DNA of 64,000 bases from Gordonia hongkongensis (GTDB lineage: Bacteria; Actinomycetota; Actinomycetes; Mycobacteriales; Mycobacteriaceae): NCBI RefSeq assembly GCF_023078355.1, contig NZ_CP095552.1, forward strand, positions 2,232,001 to 2,296,000, given 5' to 3'. Positions 1 to 9,609 of the stretch are shown piece after piece. A model generated the notes under the pieces. It did not search any database and was not told the DNA's origin. It was given only the letters and a program-made list of their open reading frames with translations. The position numbers and the translations under genes were made by a program. Within the stretch, counting starts at the first letter, position 1. The number at the start of each line of letters is the position of its first letter.

Positions 1-527
1 CGGCGGTGGAGGCGTTCTTCGGTGCGGGCGCCGATCGTCAGCTCGACATCGACGCGGTGCGTACGGGTTTCGCGTCCGTCGCCAACCCCGGACGGCTCGA
101 GCGACTGCGCAGCGCCCCGACGGTGTTCGCCGACGCGGCGCACAATCCCCACGGAGCCGCGGCGCTGGCGCAGGCGCTGGCCGAGGAGTTCGACTTCCGT
201 CGACTCGTCGGCGTCATCGGCGTGCTGGGTGACAAGGACGCCCGCGGAGTCCTCGAAGCCCTCGAGCCGGTGCTCGACGCGGTCGTCGTCACCGACAACG
301 GGTCGCCACGGGCCCTGGAGCCCGAGACGCTCGCGGAGTACGCGCGGGAGGTGTTCGGCGAGGACCGCGTGGTCGTCAAACCCTTCCTGCCCGACGCCGT
401 CGAGGAGGCCATCGCACTGGCCGAGGAAGCCGACGGCGAACGCGTGTCCGGTGCGGGCGTGGTCATCACCGGGTCCGTCGTGACCGCCGGTGCCGCGCGA
501 ACACTCTTCGGTAAGGAACCCTCATGA
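1..527 (+). CDS. folC: Folylpolyglutamate synthase / dihydrofolate synthase, C-terminal part
   Basis: FolC adds glutamate to dihydropteroate and tetrahydrofolates in the cytoplasm. Only about the last 175 residues are in the window; the 5' part lies upstream. The visible piece is the C-terminal Mur-ligase-like domain, with the family motif AHNPHG about 45 residues into the fragment, preceded by the PGRLE region, and a GVIGVLGDKD strand-turn. The reading frame is open from the window edge. The stop overlaps the next gene by 4 bases (ATGA), which suggests translational coupling. The folC-DUF4233-ndk-rne order matches other Mycobacteriales. Confidence 0.93.
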   Translation, partial: AVEAFFGAGADRQLDIDAVRTGFASVANPGRLERLRSAPTVFADAAHNPHGAAALAQALAEEFDFRRLVGVIGVLGDKDARGVLEALEPVLDAVVVTDNGSPRALEPETLAEYAREVFGEDRVVVKPFLPDAVEEAIALAEEADGERVSGAGVVITGSVVTAGAARTLFGKEPS

Positions 528-913
528 CCCGGTACACCCCACCCACGAACGATCCGTGGAAGGGGCTCCGCGGCGTGATGGCCGGCACGATGATCCTGGA
601 GGTCATCGTCGTGATCCTGGCGTTCCCGATCGTGTGGCGCCTCGGCGACGGGCTGACCTGGTTGTCCGGCGGATACCTCACGCTCGTCGTCATCGCGATG
701 ATCCTGGCCGCCGGGATGCAGGGTCGGCCGTACGCGATCAACCTCGATCTGGGCCTGCAGGTCGTGCTGATCATCGGGGGGCTCTTCCACTGGTCGATCG
801 CGGTGGTGGGAGTCGTCTTCGGGTCGGTCTGGCTGTACATCCGCTACATCAAGGCCGACGTCGAGAAGCGGGTCGAACGCGGGATGCTGCCCGGCCAGGA
901 GCCGATCGAGTAA
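524..913 (+). CDS. DUF4233 small membrane protein
   Basis: A 129-residue integral membrane protein with about four hydrophobic segments (roughly residues 20-40, 48-63, 70-85 and 87-106) and a charged C-terminal tail. It matches the DUF4233 family found between folC and ndk in Mycobacteriales; no function is established. It starts with ATG inside the folC stop region, so it is probably cotranslated with folC. Conserved synteny is the main clue and suggests a housekeeping role, but nothing in the sequence says which. Confidence 0.85.
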   Translation: MTRYTPPTNDPWKGLRGVMAGTMILEVIVVILAFPIVWRLGDGLTWLSGGYLTLVVIAMILAAGMQGRPYAINLDLGLQVVLIIGGLFHWSIAVVGVVFGSVWLYIRYIKADVEKRVERGMLPGQEPIE

Positions 914-1138
914 TCGGTCCGGCGGCCACGGCCGTCTCGCCGCCGGCTGTCCGACCAGCGGTGTTTTCGTTGCTCAGGGCGGGGTTTGGTGGCCGCAAGA
1001 CCTGTGGCCGGACCGTTATCGCCGAACCCGGGCGGCCAGGTGGGCTTGCTGTAACAATGGCCCATGCCGCGGGGGCCGACAAGTCGATCCTCGCAGCTTG
1101 TCGAACCCCTTCTCGAGACACCCGATGTGAGGACATAC

Positions 1139-1591
1139 GTGCAGTTCCAGCTCTTCCGGACCACCTCCGTCCGAACCCGACGCCCCGTGCTCCCCGTTGT
1201 CGTCCTCGCGGGCGCGGCGCTCGCACTGACCGTCCCGGCCACGGCGGCGGCCGAACCGGAGCGGGACCAGGCACCGATCGGGATCGTGAACTTCATACCC
1301 GCAGCGGACGCACCCGTTCCAGTCGGGCCGGGGGAGTACAGCTATGTCGCCACCCACGAGATCACCCAGCGTGCCGCGACCATGAAGGCGCCCGAGGCCA
1401 TCGCCAGCCTCCCGGTGCCCGCCCAGTACCGGCCCGCGAATCTCGGTCTGGCGCAACAGTTCGATCTCGCGCTCGCCGGCGCGCTCGCCTCGCCCGGCGG
1501 CTGTGTGCAGGTGGTCGTCGATCCGCGCTCGCGCACCGGCAGCCTTTTCGACTACGGCTTCTTCCCGGTCGCCGGTGAGTACTGCTCCTGA
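1139..1591 (+). CDS. Hypothetical secreted protein with N-terminal signal peptide
   Basis: I do not recognise a family. The frame is open from 1064, but I prefer the GTG at 1139 because GAGGA lies 6 bases upstream and because it gives a normal Sec signal: basic residues (RTTSVRTRR), a hydrophobic core (LPVVVLAGAALALTV) and a cleavage-like PATAAAEP. The mature part is about 115 residues, has two Cys near the C-terminus (GGCVQV and EYCS at the very end) that could pair, and no catalytic motif I can name. It stands alone between DUF4233 and ndk. A GTAACAAT element at 1051-1058 could be its -10. Confidence 0.6.
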   Translation: MQFQLFRTTSVRTRRPVLPVVVLAGAALALTVPATAAAEPERDQAPIGIVNFIPAADAPVPVGPGEYSYVATHEITQRAATMKAPEAIASLPVPAQYRPANLGLAQQFDLALAGALASPGGCVQVVVDPRSRTGSLFDYGFFPVAGEYCS

Positions 1592-1629
1592 CCGGTACGT
1601 GACCGTAGCCGGTCGATAGGGTGTCAGTC

Positions 1630-2046
1630 GTGACTGAACGCACTCTCGTACTCATCAAGCCGGACGGCGTCGAACGCAACCTCGTCGGCGACATCATCAG
1701 CCGTATCGAGCGCAAGGGCTTGACCCTGGTGGCTCTCGAACTCAAGACCGCGAGCGACGAGGTCGCTCGCGGGCACTACGCCGAGCACGAGGGCAAGCCG
1801 TTCCACCCCTCGCTGCTCGAGTTCATCACGTCCGGTCCGCTGGTCGCGGCCGTTCTCGAGGGGCCCCGCGCGGTGGCGGCGTTTCGCCAGATCGCCGGCG
1901 GTACCGACCCGGTCGAGAAGGCCGTGCCCGGAACGATCCGTGCCGACTTCGCGCTCGACACCCAGTACAACCTGGTCCACGGGTCCGATTCGCCCGAATC
2001 GGCGCAGCGCGAGATCGCTCTCTGGTTCCCCGGACTCGAGGGCTGA
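1630..2046 (+). CDS. ndk: Nucleoside diphosphate kinase
   Basis: Ndk moves the terminal phosphate between nucleoside triphosphates and diphosphates through a phosphohistidine. At 138 residues it has the family's usual length. The N-terminus [13 protein letters not shown], the ERKGL turn and the active-site region NLVHGSDS (His about residue 117) are all present. The GTG at 1630 fits the usual VTERTL start; the GTG at 1621 would add only three residues. It ends with the usual WFPG motif. It sits alone between a secreted protein and the long rne leader. Confidence 0.96.
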   Translation: MTERTLVLIKPDGVERNLVGDIISRIERKGLTLVALELKTASDEVARGHYAEHEGKPFHPSLLEFITSGPLVAAVLEGPRAVAAFRQIAGGTDPVEKAVPGTIRADFALDTQYNLVHGSDSPESAQREIALWFPGLEG

Positions 2047-2474
2047 ACGCGAGCGCCTCGGCTCGACGCGCAACGTCAAACGCTCATCCTTTGCGGTCAT
2101 CCGACCGCGGTGTGGGATACTTGCACAGTTATCGCCGACACACTTTGTCGACGACGACCGGATGACGCGCCCCGGTACCGGCGCGTCGCGGTGCGGCACT
2201 GACGCACCGCGACGCCACGGAACCGCAGCTGACCCCACCGAGTTCGCCCTGCTGCCAGCGGGCGAACACTCAGGTTCCGCCTGTGCCCGGTGGCGTGGAA
2301 AGCGATCAGGGACGCGGTCATCGACACAGCAAGAGCGTCGTCGGACGATCCGTGAGACGGACCGCCGCGACGACGCGCAGACCACACAACACCGGTCCGA
2401 TGAGGACCGGGACACAGAGCAGACCCTCGCGTGGCCGCGTCAGCCCGACGCGCCCGGGGGTTCGAGGAGACTGA
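2047..2474 (+). other. Non-coding region: rne promoter and long 5' leader
   Basis: This 428-base gap between ndk and rne holds no convincing gene; the open frames in it lack ribosome sites and recognisable products. If the candidate promoter at 2091-2121 is right, rne mRNA carries a leader of about 345 bases. Long rne leaders that take part in feedback control of RNase E are known in other bacteria; here that is inference. A GAGGAG ribosome site at 2464-2469 precedes the rne GTG. Confidence 0.5.
2091..2121 (+). promoter_or_regulatory. Candidate rne promoter
   Basis: TTGCGG at 2091-2096 and GATACT at 2116-2121, spaced 19 bases, with TG at 2112-2113 near the extended -10 position. The spacer is long, so confidence is limited. 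Confidence 0.35.
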
Positions 2475-5400
2475 GTGACCGACAACGGGTCGCCGGCTGA
2501 CGCGAACGCAGCGTCGGAATCGGCGGAAGAATTTCCCAGCAAACTTCGTGTGCACGCCCTGGCCCGCTTCCTGGGCCTCACGAGTCGACAGGTTCTGGCT
2601 CACCTGGCGAATCTCGGCGTGCAGACCCGCAGCCCGCAATCCAGCGTCGATCGTGACCTGGCGAAAGCCGTGGCCGAACGGGTGCGCTCCGGCGTCGACG
2701 AGACCGGCGAGACGCCGCCGCAGGCCGCCCCGGCCGGCGACGCGGCTCTGCCTGACGCCGCTGCCGACACGACGCCGGCCGAGGCCCCTGCCGACACCCC
2801 GCCGACGGACGCGGCACAGGCCGAGGCGGCATCGGTCGAAGCCGCACCAACCGAGGCGGTGTCCGCCGAAGCGGCGCCCGCCGACGACGCACCGACGGCC
2901 GAAGTCGCATCGACCGAGGATGCTGCACAGACCACCGCCGACGACTCGCCCGCGGCACCGACCGCAGCCCCGACGTTGTTCTCGGCCGCCCAGTACGACG
3001 CACCGGTGGCGACCCCGGCCGCGGAGACCGACGCCTCGACCGGCGCGCAGCCGCTGTTCCTGCAGCCTCAGGCCCCGGCCGACAAGCCCCGCGCCGCCCG
3101 CTCGGGTCGTGCGAAGACCCGCGCTGAGACGGGCGCGAAGGACGAGTCGGCGGACACCCCGGCAGACGAGTCCGTCGCTGCCGAGACCGCGACCTCGACA
3201 TCAGCGGACGCGCCCGCCCGCTCGGACAGGTCGAGAGCCGATGATTCGACTGCGGCCGACCGGGACGCCGACGTCTCGACCCCGGACGAATCCGGCGCCG
3301 ACGACGCCGATGATTCCAACGCCGATGATTCCAACGCTGATGATTCCGGGTCGGGCCGGAGTCGCCGGCGTCGACGCGGACGTCGTGGACGCGGGCGCGG
3401 TAGGGGAGACCAGGGGGGCGACTCTGATTCGGACACGGATGAGTCCGACGCCGAGGCGTCCGATGCCGACGAGTCGACCGGTGACGGGGCAACCGATGCC
3501 GACACGGACTCGGAGGACACCACGTCCGACGAGTCGGCCGAGGACTCGCGCTCGGAGGAGGGCCGTCCGTCGGGCAAACGCACCCGCCGCCGCAGCCGTC
3601 GTTCGGGTGCGGACAAGGCGGAGGACTCCGAGGCGTCCGGCGCCACGGGCGACCGCGCCGACGAGTCCGGTGACGATGCCGACTCCGCCGACGCCGAAGA
3701 CGCATCCGATGACGACGACTCCGGTGACTCCTCGTCGACTCGCCGCCGCCGTCGCCGTCGCCGTCGCAAAGGTGGCGGCGAACCCGATGAGGCGTCTCCC
3801 GACGATCCGCCGAACACGGTGGTGCACGAGCGCGAGCCGCGCAGCAAGCGCGCCCGCGACGAGGTGCAGGGCATCTCGGGGTCGACCCGACTCGAAGCCA
3901 AGCGTCAGCGCCGGCGCGACGGGCGCGATGCCGGCCGGCGTCGTCCGCCGATCCTGACCGAGTCGGAGTTCCTGGCACGCCGTGAGGCGGTCGACCGCGT
4001 CATGGTCGTCCGAGAGCGCAGCGCGAACAGCCGCATTTCCGGTAACGACGGGCACGAGCACGCCGCGGTCGAGGACTACACGCAGGTCGCGGTCCTCGAG
4101 GACGGTGTCCTCGTCGAGCATTTCGTGACGACCGCGACGTCGTCGTCGATGGTCGGCAACATCTACCTCGGACGCGTCCAGAACGTCCTTCCGGGGATGG
4201 AAGCCGCATTCGTCGACATCGGTCGCGGACGCAACGGCGTGCTCTACGCCGGTGAGGTCAACTGGGACGCTGCCGGACTCGACGGCGGTTCGCGCAAGAT
4301 CGAGCAGGCGCTCAAGCCCGGCGACAACGTGCTCGTCCAGGTCAGCAAGGACCCGGTGGGTCACAAGGGCGCCCGTCTGACCACGCAGATCTCCCTCGCC
4401 GGCCGCTACCTGGTGTACGTGCCCGGCGGTTCGTCGACCGGGATCAGCCGCAAGCTGCCCGACGTCGAGCGCAAACGTCTCAAGCAGATTCTGGCGAAGC
4501 TCGTCCCCGACGAGGCCGGGGTCATCATCCGCACCGCGTCGGAGGGAGTCAGCGCCGAGGAACTCGGTGCCGACATCGCCCGCCTCGAGTCGCAGTGGAA
4601 GTCCATCGACGAGGCGGTGGCCCAGGCCAAGAAGGGTGGGTCGTCGAGCCCGAAGCCGCTGTACGAGGAGCCCGACCTCCTGGTTCGCGTCGTCCGTGAT
4701 CTGTTCAACGAGGACTTCAAGAAGCTCGTCGTCGAAGGTGACAAGGCCTGGAACCTGGTCGAGGGTTACGTCAGCTCGGTGGCCTCGGATCTCATGGAGC
4801 GGGTCGAGAAATTCGACAAGCCGCACGCCGACGCGCCGGATTCGTTCGTCGTGCACCGCATCGACGAGCAGCTCGCGAAGGCGCTCGACCGCAAGGTGTG
4901 GCTGCCCTCCGGCGGCACGCTGATCATCGAGCACACCGAGGCGATGACCGTCGTCGACGTCAACACCGGCAAGTTCACCGGCTCGGGTGGCAACCTCGAG
5001 GAGACGGTGACGCGCAACAACCTCGAAGCCGCCGAGGAGATCGTGCGGCAGATGCGGTTGCGCGACATCGGCGGGATGATCATCGTCGACTTCATCGACA
5101 TGGTCCTCGAGTCGAACCGGGATCTGGTGCTCCGCAGGCTCACCGAGGCGCTCGCTCGTGATCGCACCCGTCACCAGGTGTCCGAGGTGACCTCGCTGGG
5201 CCTCGTCCAGATGACACGTAAACGTCTGGGAACCGGTCTGCTGGAAGCGTTCTCGACCACCTGCACCGCCTGCAGCGGTCGAGGCATCATCGTGCACGCG
5301 AATCCCGTCGAGGTGAAGACCGACGACTCTTCGCGTGGCGACGGTGCCGGTTCGAAGCGGTCCCGTCGAGGCAAGAAGAAGGCCGACGCGCAACCGGAGG

Positions 5401-5996
5401 CAGTCGCCCCGGCCGTCGCGCCCGCTCACAAGCCGGCCGAACACCCGATGTTCCGGGCGATGGCGGCGCACGCGCACGACGACGAACACGACCAGGAGTC
5501 CGGCGCGACCACCGACGGTGACACCACGAGTCGGGTCGAGGATGCGGCGAAACCCGTCGTCGAGGGTTCGTCGCCGCAGCAGACGGCCGACAGCCGGGTG
5601 GACACCGCTGTTGCCGAGCCGACCGAGACCCTGCCGTATCCGGTGGCGACGGAACCGGCTGAGACGGATTCGGCTGGAACGGATTCGGCTGGGACGGAAT
5701 CGGCTGAGTCCGAGCCTGCGGCGGTCGAGACGGTGCCCGAGCCGGTCGGCTCGGCCACCGACGGACAGGCTCCGGCGGCCGCACGGCGTCGTCGGCGGGT
5801 CGTCCGGCGTCCGGCGCAGACGACCACTCCGCCCGACACCGTGGTGATGACCGCGGCGGATGTCGCCGCGGAGACGCCGGTGACGACCTCGGGTCCGGTC
5901 TCCGCCGCTAACTCGGAGGCGGCGGTCGCGGTACGGCGCCGGCCGCGCAAGCGCAGCGCGGGCCGTCCCGCGGGACCGCCACCGGCCGACGACTGA
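2475..5996 (+). CDS. rne: Ribonuclease E/G, actinobacterial long form
   Basis: This endoribonuclease of mRNA decay and rRNA processing has 1173 residues. In order: an IF2-N-like domain (about 17-65, LRVHALARFLGLTSRQVLAHL); a very acidic, Ala/Asp/Ser-rich linker (about 70-490) with two Arg-rich patches (near 295-310 and 422-434); the S1/RNase E core (from about 550, VGNIYLGRVQNVLPG); the DNase I-like catalytic region with the acid pairs VVDVNTGKFTG (about 825-835) and IIVDFIDM (about 868-875); a zinc-link CTAC (about 930); and a disordered tail with short repeats and a basic end. The GTG start at 2475 has GAGGAG 5 bases upstream. The E. coli-like C-terminal degradosome scaffold is absent; in this clade the disordered parts flank the core on both sides. 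Confidence 0.95.
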   Translation: MTDNGSPADANAASESAEEFPSKLRVHALARFLGLTSRQVLAHLANLGVQTRSPQSSVDRDLAKAVAERVRSGVDETGETPPQAAPAGDAALPDAAADTTPAEAPADTPPTDAAQAEAASVEAAPTEAVSAEAAPADDAPTAEVASTEDAAQTTADDSPAAPTAAPTLFSAAQYDAPVATPAAETDASTGAQPLFLQPQAPADKPRAARSGRAKTRAETGAKDESADTPADESVAAETATSTSADAPARSDRSRADDSTAADRDADVSTPDESGADDADDSNADDSNADDSGSGRSRRRRRGRRGRGRGRGDQGGDSDSDTDESDAEASDADESTGDGATDADTDSEDTTSDESAEDSRSEEGRPSGKRTRRRSRRSGADKAEDSEASGATGDRADESGDDADSADAEDASDDDDSGDSSSTRRRRRRRRRKGGGEPDEASPDDPPNTVVHEREPRSKRARDEVQGISGSTRLEAKRQRRRDGRDAGRRRPPILTESEFLARREAVDRVMVVRERSANSRISGNDGHEHAAVEDYTQVAVLEDGVLVEHFVTTATSSSMVGNIYLGRVQNVLPGMEAAFVDIGRGRNGVLYAGEVNWDAAGLDGGSRKIEQALKPGDNVLVQVSKDPVGHKGARLTTQISLAGRYLVYVPGGSSTGISRKLPDVERKRLKQILAKLVPDEAGVIIRTASEGVSAEELGADIARLESQWKSIDEAVAQAKKGGSSSPKPLYEEPDLLVRVVRDLFNEDFKKLVVEGDKAWNLVEGYVSSVASDLMERVEKFDKPHADAPDSFVVHRIDEQLAKALDRKVWLPSGGTLIIEHTEAMTVVDVNTGKFTGSGGNLEETVTRNNLEAAEEIVRQMRLRDIGGMIIVDFIDMVLESNRDLVLRRLTEALARDRTRHQVSEVTSLGLVQMTRKRLGTGLLEAFSTTCTACSGRGIIVHANPVEVKTDDSSRGDGAGSKRSRRGKKKADAQPEAVAPAVAPAHKPAEHPMFRAMAAHAHDDEHDQESGATTDGDTTSRVEDAAKPVVEGSSPQQTADSRVDTAVAEPTETLPYPVATEPAETDSAGTDSAGTESAESEPAAVETVPEPVGSATDGQAPAAARRRRRVVRRPAQTTTPPDTVVMTAADVAAETPVTTSGPVSAANSEAAVAVRRRPRKRSAGRPAGPPPADD
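3306..3350 (+). repeat. 15-bp tandem repeat inside rne (3 copies)
   Basis: GCCGATGATTCCAAC at 3306-3320 and 3321-3335 is followed by GCTGATGATTCCGGG at 3336-3350. It encodes ADDSN-type pentapeptides in the acidic linker just before an Arg-rich patch. Near-identity at the DNA level suggests recent slippage. Confidence 0.9.
5656..5705 (+). repeat. 15-bp tandem repeat in the rne 3' tail (3+ copies)
   Basis: CGGCTGAGACGGATT (5656), CGGCTGGAACGGATT (5671) and CGGCTGGGACGGAAT (5686) are followed by a partial copy from 5701. They encode TDSAG-like pentapeptides in the disordered C-terminal tail. Confidence 0.85.
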
Positions 5997-6036
5997 CCCG
6001 GGTGACCGGGCCGCGCCGGACCCGGGTCGGGCGAGT

Positions 6037-6066
6037 TTGACCCGACCGCCGACGTTCCCGTAACCT
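6037..6066 (+). promoter_or_regulatory. Promoter of rplU-rpmA
   Basis: TTGACC (6037-6042), an 18-base spacer and TAACCT (6061-6066) make a good housekeeping-sigma promoter. It sits 40 bases after the rne stop and leaves a leader of about 205 bases before rplU, in which I see no gene. That length would allow a ribosomal-protein leader structure, but I cannot fold it here. Confidence 0.65.
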
Positions 6067-6278
6067 TGGAAAGTCGCCTCCCGCGGAGGGTCTGCGCTGT
6101 TCTGCCCGCTTCGGCACAGCAACGGTGCGTAGTCCGTCGGCAGGCCCTCTGGTGCGAACCGCAGCTTCCCCGGCCACATGCCCGGGTGCCCTGCGGCCCG
6201 CCCCGGCACGCACAACACAAACGCCCCAGGAGCGCTCGCGCCCCCAGGGTCCGAGTAGACGAGTAAGAGGAATACTCG

Positions 6279-6590
6279 ATGGCAACGTACGCGATCGTCA
6301 AGACCGGCGGTAAGCAGTACAAGGTCGCTGAAGGCGACACTGTGAAGGTCGAGAAGATCGACGGAGAGATCGGCAGCACGGTGAGCCTGCCGGTCGCGTT
6401 GGTCGTCGACGGGTCGAACCTGACCACCGATGCCGACAAGCTGGCCAAGATCTCGGTCACCGGCGAGGTCGTCGACCACGTCAAGGGCCCCAAGATCCGC
6501 ATCCACAAGTTCAAGAACAAGACCGGCTACCACAAGCGCCAGGGTCACCGTCAGAAGCTGACGGTCCTCAAGGTCACCGGCATCAAGTAG
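6279..6590 (+). CDS. rplU: 50S ribosomal protein L21
   Basis: L21 has its full normal length of 103 residues. It begins [15 protein letters not shown] and ends with the conserved basic stretch around [21 protein letters not shown] followed by LTVLKVTGI. It binds 23S rRNA in the large subunit. ATG at 6279 follows AGAGGAA. It is the first gene of the rplU-rpmA unit, with its own promoter at 6037-6066, and 38 bases separate it from rpmA. Confidence 0.98.
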   Translation: MATYAIVKTGGKQYKVAEGDTVKVEKIDGEIGSTVSLPVALVVDGSNLTTDADKLAKISVTGEVVDHVKGPKIRIHKFKNKTGYHKRQGHRQKLTVLKVTGIK

Positions 6591-6628
6591 TTCGACCCGC
6601 TTCGAGAAGACCTCAGGAGGACTGACAC

Positions 6629-6892
6629 ATGGCACACAAGAAGGGCGCGTCCAGCTCGCGCAACGGTCGCGATTCCAACGCCCAGCGACTCGGCGTGAAG
6701 CGCTTCGGCGGCCAGCAGGTGAGCGCCGGTGAGATCCTGGTCCGCCAGCGCGGCACCAAGTTCCATCCCGGCGTCAACGTCGGTCGCGGTGGCGACGACA
6801 CCCTGTTCGCGCTCGCCGCGGGCGCGGTGGAGTTCGGCTCCAAGCGTGGCCGCAAGACGGTCAACATCGTCCCGGAAACCGCTTCGGTCTGA
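6629..6892 (+). CDS. rpmA: 50S ribosomal protein L27
   Basis: L27 has its normal length (87 residues). The N-terminus [23 protein letters not shown] is the conserved tail that reaches toward the peptidyl transferase centre; it starts directly with MAHKKG, so there is no cleavable Firmicutes-type extension. AGGAGG lies 8 bases before the ATG. An intrinsic terminator follows directly downstream. Confidence 0.98.
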   Translation: MAHKKGASSSRNGRDSNAQRLGVKRFGGQQVSAGEILVRQRGTKFHPGVNVGRGGDDTLFALAAGAVEFGSKRGRKTVNIVPETASV

Positions 6893-6921
6893 CCTGAGCA
6901 ACCGGCACGACAAGCTCTTAC

Positions 6922-6969
6922 ACAGGGCGGGCAGGGTCATCGCGTACCCCGCCCGCCCTGTTCTTTTTT
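6922..6969 (+). terminator. Intrinsic terminator after rplU-rpmA, just before obg
   Basis: ACAGGGCGGGC (6922-6932) pairs with GCCCGCCCTGT (6951-6961), and the T-rich TTCTTTTTT follows (6961-6969). The U tract is unusually good for a high-GC genome. It ends only 18 bases before the obg start, so obg translation must use RNA that reads through it or starts inside it. Confidence 0.85.
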
Positions 6970-6987
6970 GACGGAAGAAGGATTTCG

Positions 6988-8454
6988 ATGTCTCGGTTCG
7001 TCGACCGCGTGACCATCCACGTCGCCGCGGGGAACGGCGGCCACGGCTGCGCGTCGGTCCATCGCGAGAAGTTCAAGCCTCTCGGCGGACCCGACGGCGG
7101 AAACGGCGGCAACGGCGGGTCCGTGCGGCTCGTCGTCGACCCCCAGGTGCACACGCTCCTCGACTTCCACTTCCACCCGCACGCGAAGGCCTCCAACGGC
7201 AAGCCCGGGGCCGGCGACAACCGCGACGGCGCCACCGGCGGCGACCTCGTCCTCAAGGTTCCCGACGGCACGGTCGTCCTCGACGAGCGCGGCACGATCC
7301 TCGCCGATCTGGTCGGCGAGGGGACGGTCTTCGAGGCCGCGCAGGGGGGCCGCGGCGGGCTGGGGAACGCGGCGCTCGCGTCGAAGGCGCGCAAGGCCCC
7401 CGGCTTCGCCCTGCTGGGCGAAGAGGGGCAGCAGCGTTCGCTAGTTCTGGAACTCAAGTCGGTCGCCGACGTCGGGCTCGTCGGTTTCCCGTCGGCCGGC
7501 AAGTCGTCGCTGGTGTCGGTGCTCTCGGCCGCCAAGCCGAAGATCGCGGACTACCCGTTCACCACGCTGGTCCCGAACCTCGGGGTCGTGCAGACCGCGG
7601 GCGACGTGTTCACCATCGCCGACGTCCCCGGTCTGATCCCGGGCGCCTCGACCGGCCGCGGGCTCGGACTCGAGTTCCTCCGCCACCTCGAGCGCTGCGC
7701 GGTGCTCGCGCATGTCGTCGACTGCGCGACACTGGAACCCGGGCGCGACCCGATCTCCGACATCGATGCGCTCGCCGAGCTGGCCGCGTACGTCCCGGCA
7801 CTCGACGACGACCACGGACTCGGCGACCTCGCCTCCCGCCCCCGCGTGGTGATCCTCAACAAGCTGGACGTACCCGACGCCGCCGAGCTCGCCGACCTCG
7901 TCGAACCCGAACTGGCCGAACGTGGTTGGCCCGTGTTCCGGATCTCGGCGGTCGCCCACGAAGGTCTGCGCGAGCTCACCTTCGCGCTGGCGCGGATGGT
8001 GCGCGAATACCGAGATGCCCAGCCCGCCAAGGTCGCTCGGCGCGCGATCATCCGCCCCAAGGCCGTCGACGACACCGGCTTCACGATCGAGACCGACCCG
8101 GACAACGAGGGCGGCTTCATCGTCCGGGGTTCCCGCCCGGAGCGGTGGATCGCGCAGACGCAGTTCGACAACGACGAGGCCGTCGGTTATCTCGCCGATC
8201 GGCTCAACCGGCTCGGCGTCGAAGACGAACTGGTGAAGCGGGGTGCACAACCGGGTGCGCCCGTCACCATCGGTGCGGTCACCTTCGACTGGGAACCGTC
8301 CACGCCGATGGGCGACGACGTCCCGATCACCGGGCGCGGCACCGACATCCGGCTCGATCGTTCCGATCGCGTCGGCGCCGCCGAACGCAAACAGGCGCGT
8401 CGCCTGCGGCGCGGGCTGCCGGACGAGGACGGCGGGGAGCGGGACCTCCCGTGA
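6988..8454 (+). CDS. obg: GTPase Obg (CgtA)
   Basis: Obg is a GTPase tied to 50S assembly and stress signalling. The 488-residue protein has the glycine-rich OBG fold (about 1-158, [17 protein letters not shown]), the G domain (about 159-340: [13 protein letters not shown] as G1 near 168, DVPGLIPGA as G3, NKLD as G4) and a C-terminal OCT domain ending in a basic tail (about 360-488). AGAAGGA precedes the ATG. It overlaps proB by 4 bases (GTGA). The terminator at 6922-6969 separates it from rpmA, unlike a simple rplU-rpmA-obg operon. Confidence 0.96.
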   Translation: MSRFVDRVTIHVAAGNGGHGCASVHREKFKPLGGPDGGNGGNGGSVRLVVDPQVHTLLDFHFHPHAKASNGKPGAGDNRDGATGGDLVLKVPDGTVVLDERGTILADLVGEGTVFEAAQGGRGGLGNAALASKARKAPGFALLGEEGQQRSLVLELKSVADVGLVGFPSAGKSSLVSVLSAAKPKIADYPFTTLVPNLGVVQTAGDVFTIADVPGLIPGASTGRGLGLEFLRHLERCAVLAHVVDCATLEPGRDPISDIDALAELAAYVPALDDDHGLGDLASRPRVVILNKLDVPDAAELADLVEPELAERGWPVFRISAVAHEGLRELTFALARMVREYRDAQPAKVARRAIIRPKAVDDTGFTIETDPDNEGGFIVRGSRPERWIAQTQFDNDEAVGYLADRLNRLGVEDELVKRGAQPGAPVTIGAVTFDWEPSTPMGDDVPITGRGTDIRLDRSDRVGAAERKQARRLRRGLPDEDGGERDLP

Positions 8455-9602
8455 GCACCGGTTCCGCCGACCGCGTTCACGAGGGGTCGGTACGCGACCG
8501 GATCGCGCACGCGCGCAGCGTGGTCGTGAAGATCGGCTCGTCGGCACTCACCGACCTCACCGAGGGACTCGACCGCAACCGCCTCGACGCACTGGCCGAC
8601 GCCCTCGAGGCCCGGATGCGGGCCGGGTCGGATGTGATCGTCGTGTCCTCGGGGGCCATCGGGGCCGGGATCGCCCCGCTCGGACTCAAGAAGCGGCCCA
8701 CGGATCTCGCCACCAAGCAGGCGGCGGCAAGCGTCGGGCAGCTGGCCCTCGCGCATGCTTGGGGTACGTCGTTCGCGCGCTACGGCCGCACGGTGGGGCA
8801 GGTCCTGCTCACCGCCGACGACATCTCCAACCGCGGTCACCATGCGAATGCCCAACGGACACTTGACCGTCTGCGTTCACTCGGCGCCGTGGCGGTGGTG
8901 AACGAGAACGACACCGTGGCCACCAACGAGATCCGTTTCGGCGACAACGACCGGCTGGCCGCGCTCGTCGCCCATCTGTCGGGCGCGGATGCGCTCATCC
9001 TGCTCTCCGACATCGACGGCCTCTACGACGGTGATCCGCGCCGGGTCGACGTCGACGGCCGTCGCGCCCGGTTGATACCCGAGGTCAACGGCCCCGAGGA
9101 CCTCGACGGGGTGATCGCCGGCTCCGGCGGCGCGCTGGGTACGGGTGGCATGGCCTCCAAGCTGGCCGCGGCCCGCTTGTCGGCCGATGCCGGCGTGCCC
9201 GTATTGCTGGCGGCCGCCTCCTCGGCGGCGCAGGCGCTGGCCGACGCCTCGGTGGGCACGGTGTTCGCCGCCCGGACCGAGCGGCTGTCCGCGCGTCGGT
9301 TCTGGGTGCGACACGCCGCCGACGCGCGGGGTCGGATCGTGCTCGACGACGGCGCCGTGGACGCGGTGTCGCGCAAGCGGCGTTCACTGCTCGCCGCGGG
9401 GATCGTCGGGGTCACCGGCAGGTTCTACGAGGGCGACGTCGTCGAACTCGTCGACCAGTACGACACGGTGCGGGCCAGGGGAGTCGCGGCCTACGGCGTC
9501 GACGACATCGCGTCGATGGTCGGCCGCTCCACCGGCGATCTTCCGCCCGAACTACAGCGCCCGGTGGTGCACGCTGACGATCTGGTGGTCGTGGGCCGCT
9601 GA
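8451..9602 (+). CDS. proB: Glutamate 5-kinase
   Basis: ProB phosphorylates glutamate, the first and feedback-controlled step of proline synthesis. It has 383 residues: the amino-acid kinase domain (about 20-270: [54 protein letters not shown]) and a C-terminal PUA domain (about 290-375: [26 protein letters not shown]). I place the start at the GTG inside the obg stop, because upstream in-frame sequence overlaps obg deeply. proA is not in this window. The next genes (ectABC) make another osmolyte, although on the opposite strand. Confidence 0.95.
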   Translation: MSTGSADRVHEGSVRDRIAHARSVVVKIGSSALTDLTEGLDRNRLDALADALEARMRAGSDVIVVSSGAIGAGIAPLGLKKRPTDLATKQAAASVGQLALAHAWGTSFARYGRTVGQVLLTADDISNRGHHANAQRTLDRLRSLGAVAVVNENDTVATNEIRFGDNDRLAALVAHLSGADALILLSDIDGLYDGDPRRVDVDGRRARLIPEVNGPEDLDGVIAGSGGALGTGGMASKLAAARLSADAGVPVLLAAASSAAQALADASVGTVFAARTERLSARRFWVRHAADARGRIVLDDGAVDAVSRKRRSLLAAGIVGVTGRFYEGDVVELVDQYDTVRARGVAAYGVDDIASMVGRSTGDLPPELQRPVVHADDLVVVGR

Positions 9603-9609
9603 CCAGAGG

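Noticed and set aside
3201..6635. A 1144-codon open frame on the minus strand across rne and rplU
   Set aside because: A long antisense frame is expected in high-GC DNA. Its product has no recognisable domain, while the plus strand encodes complete RNase E and L21.
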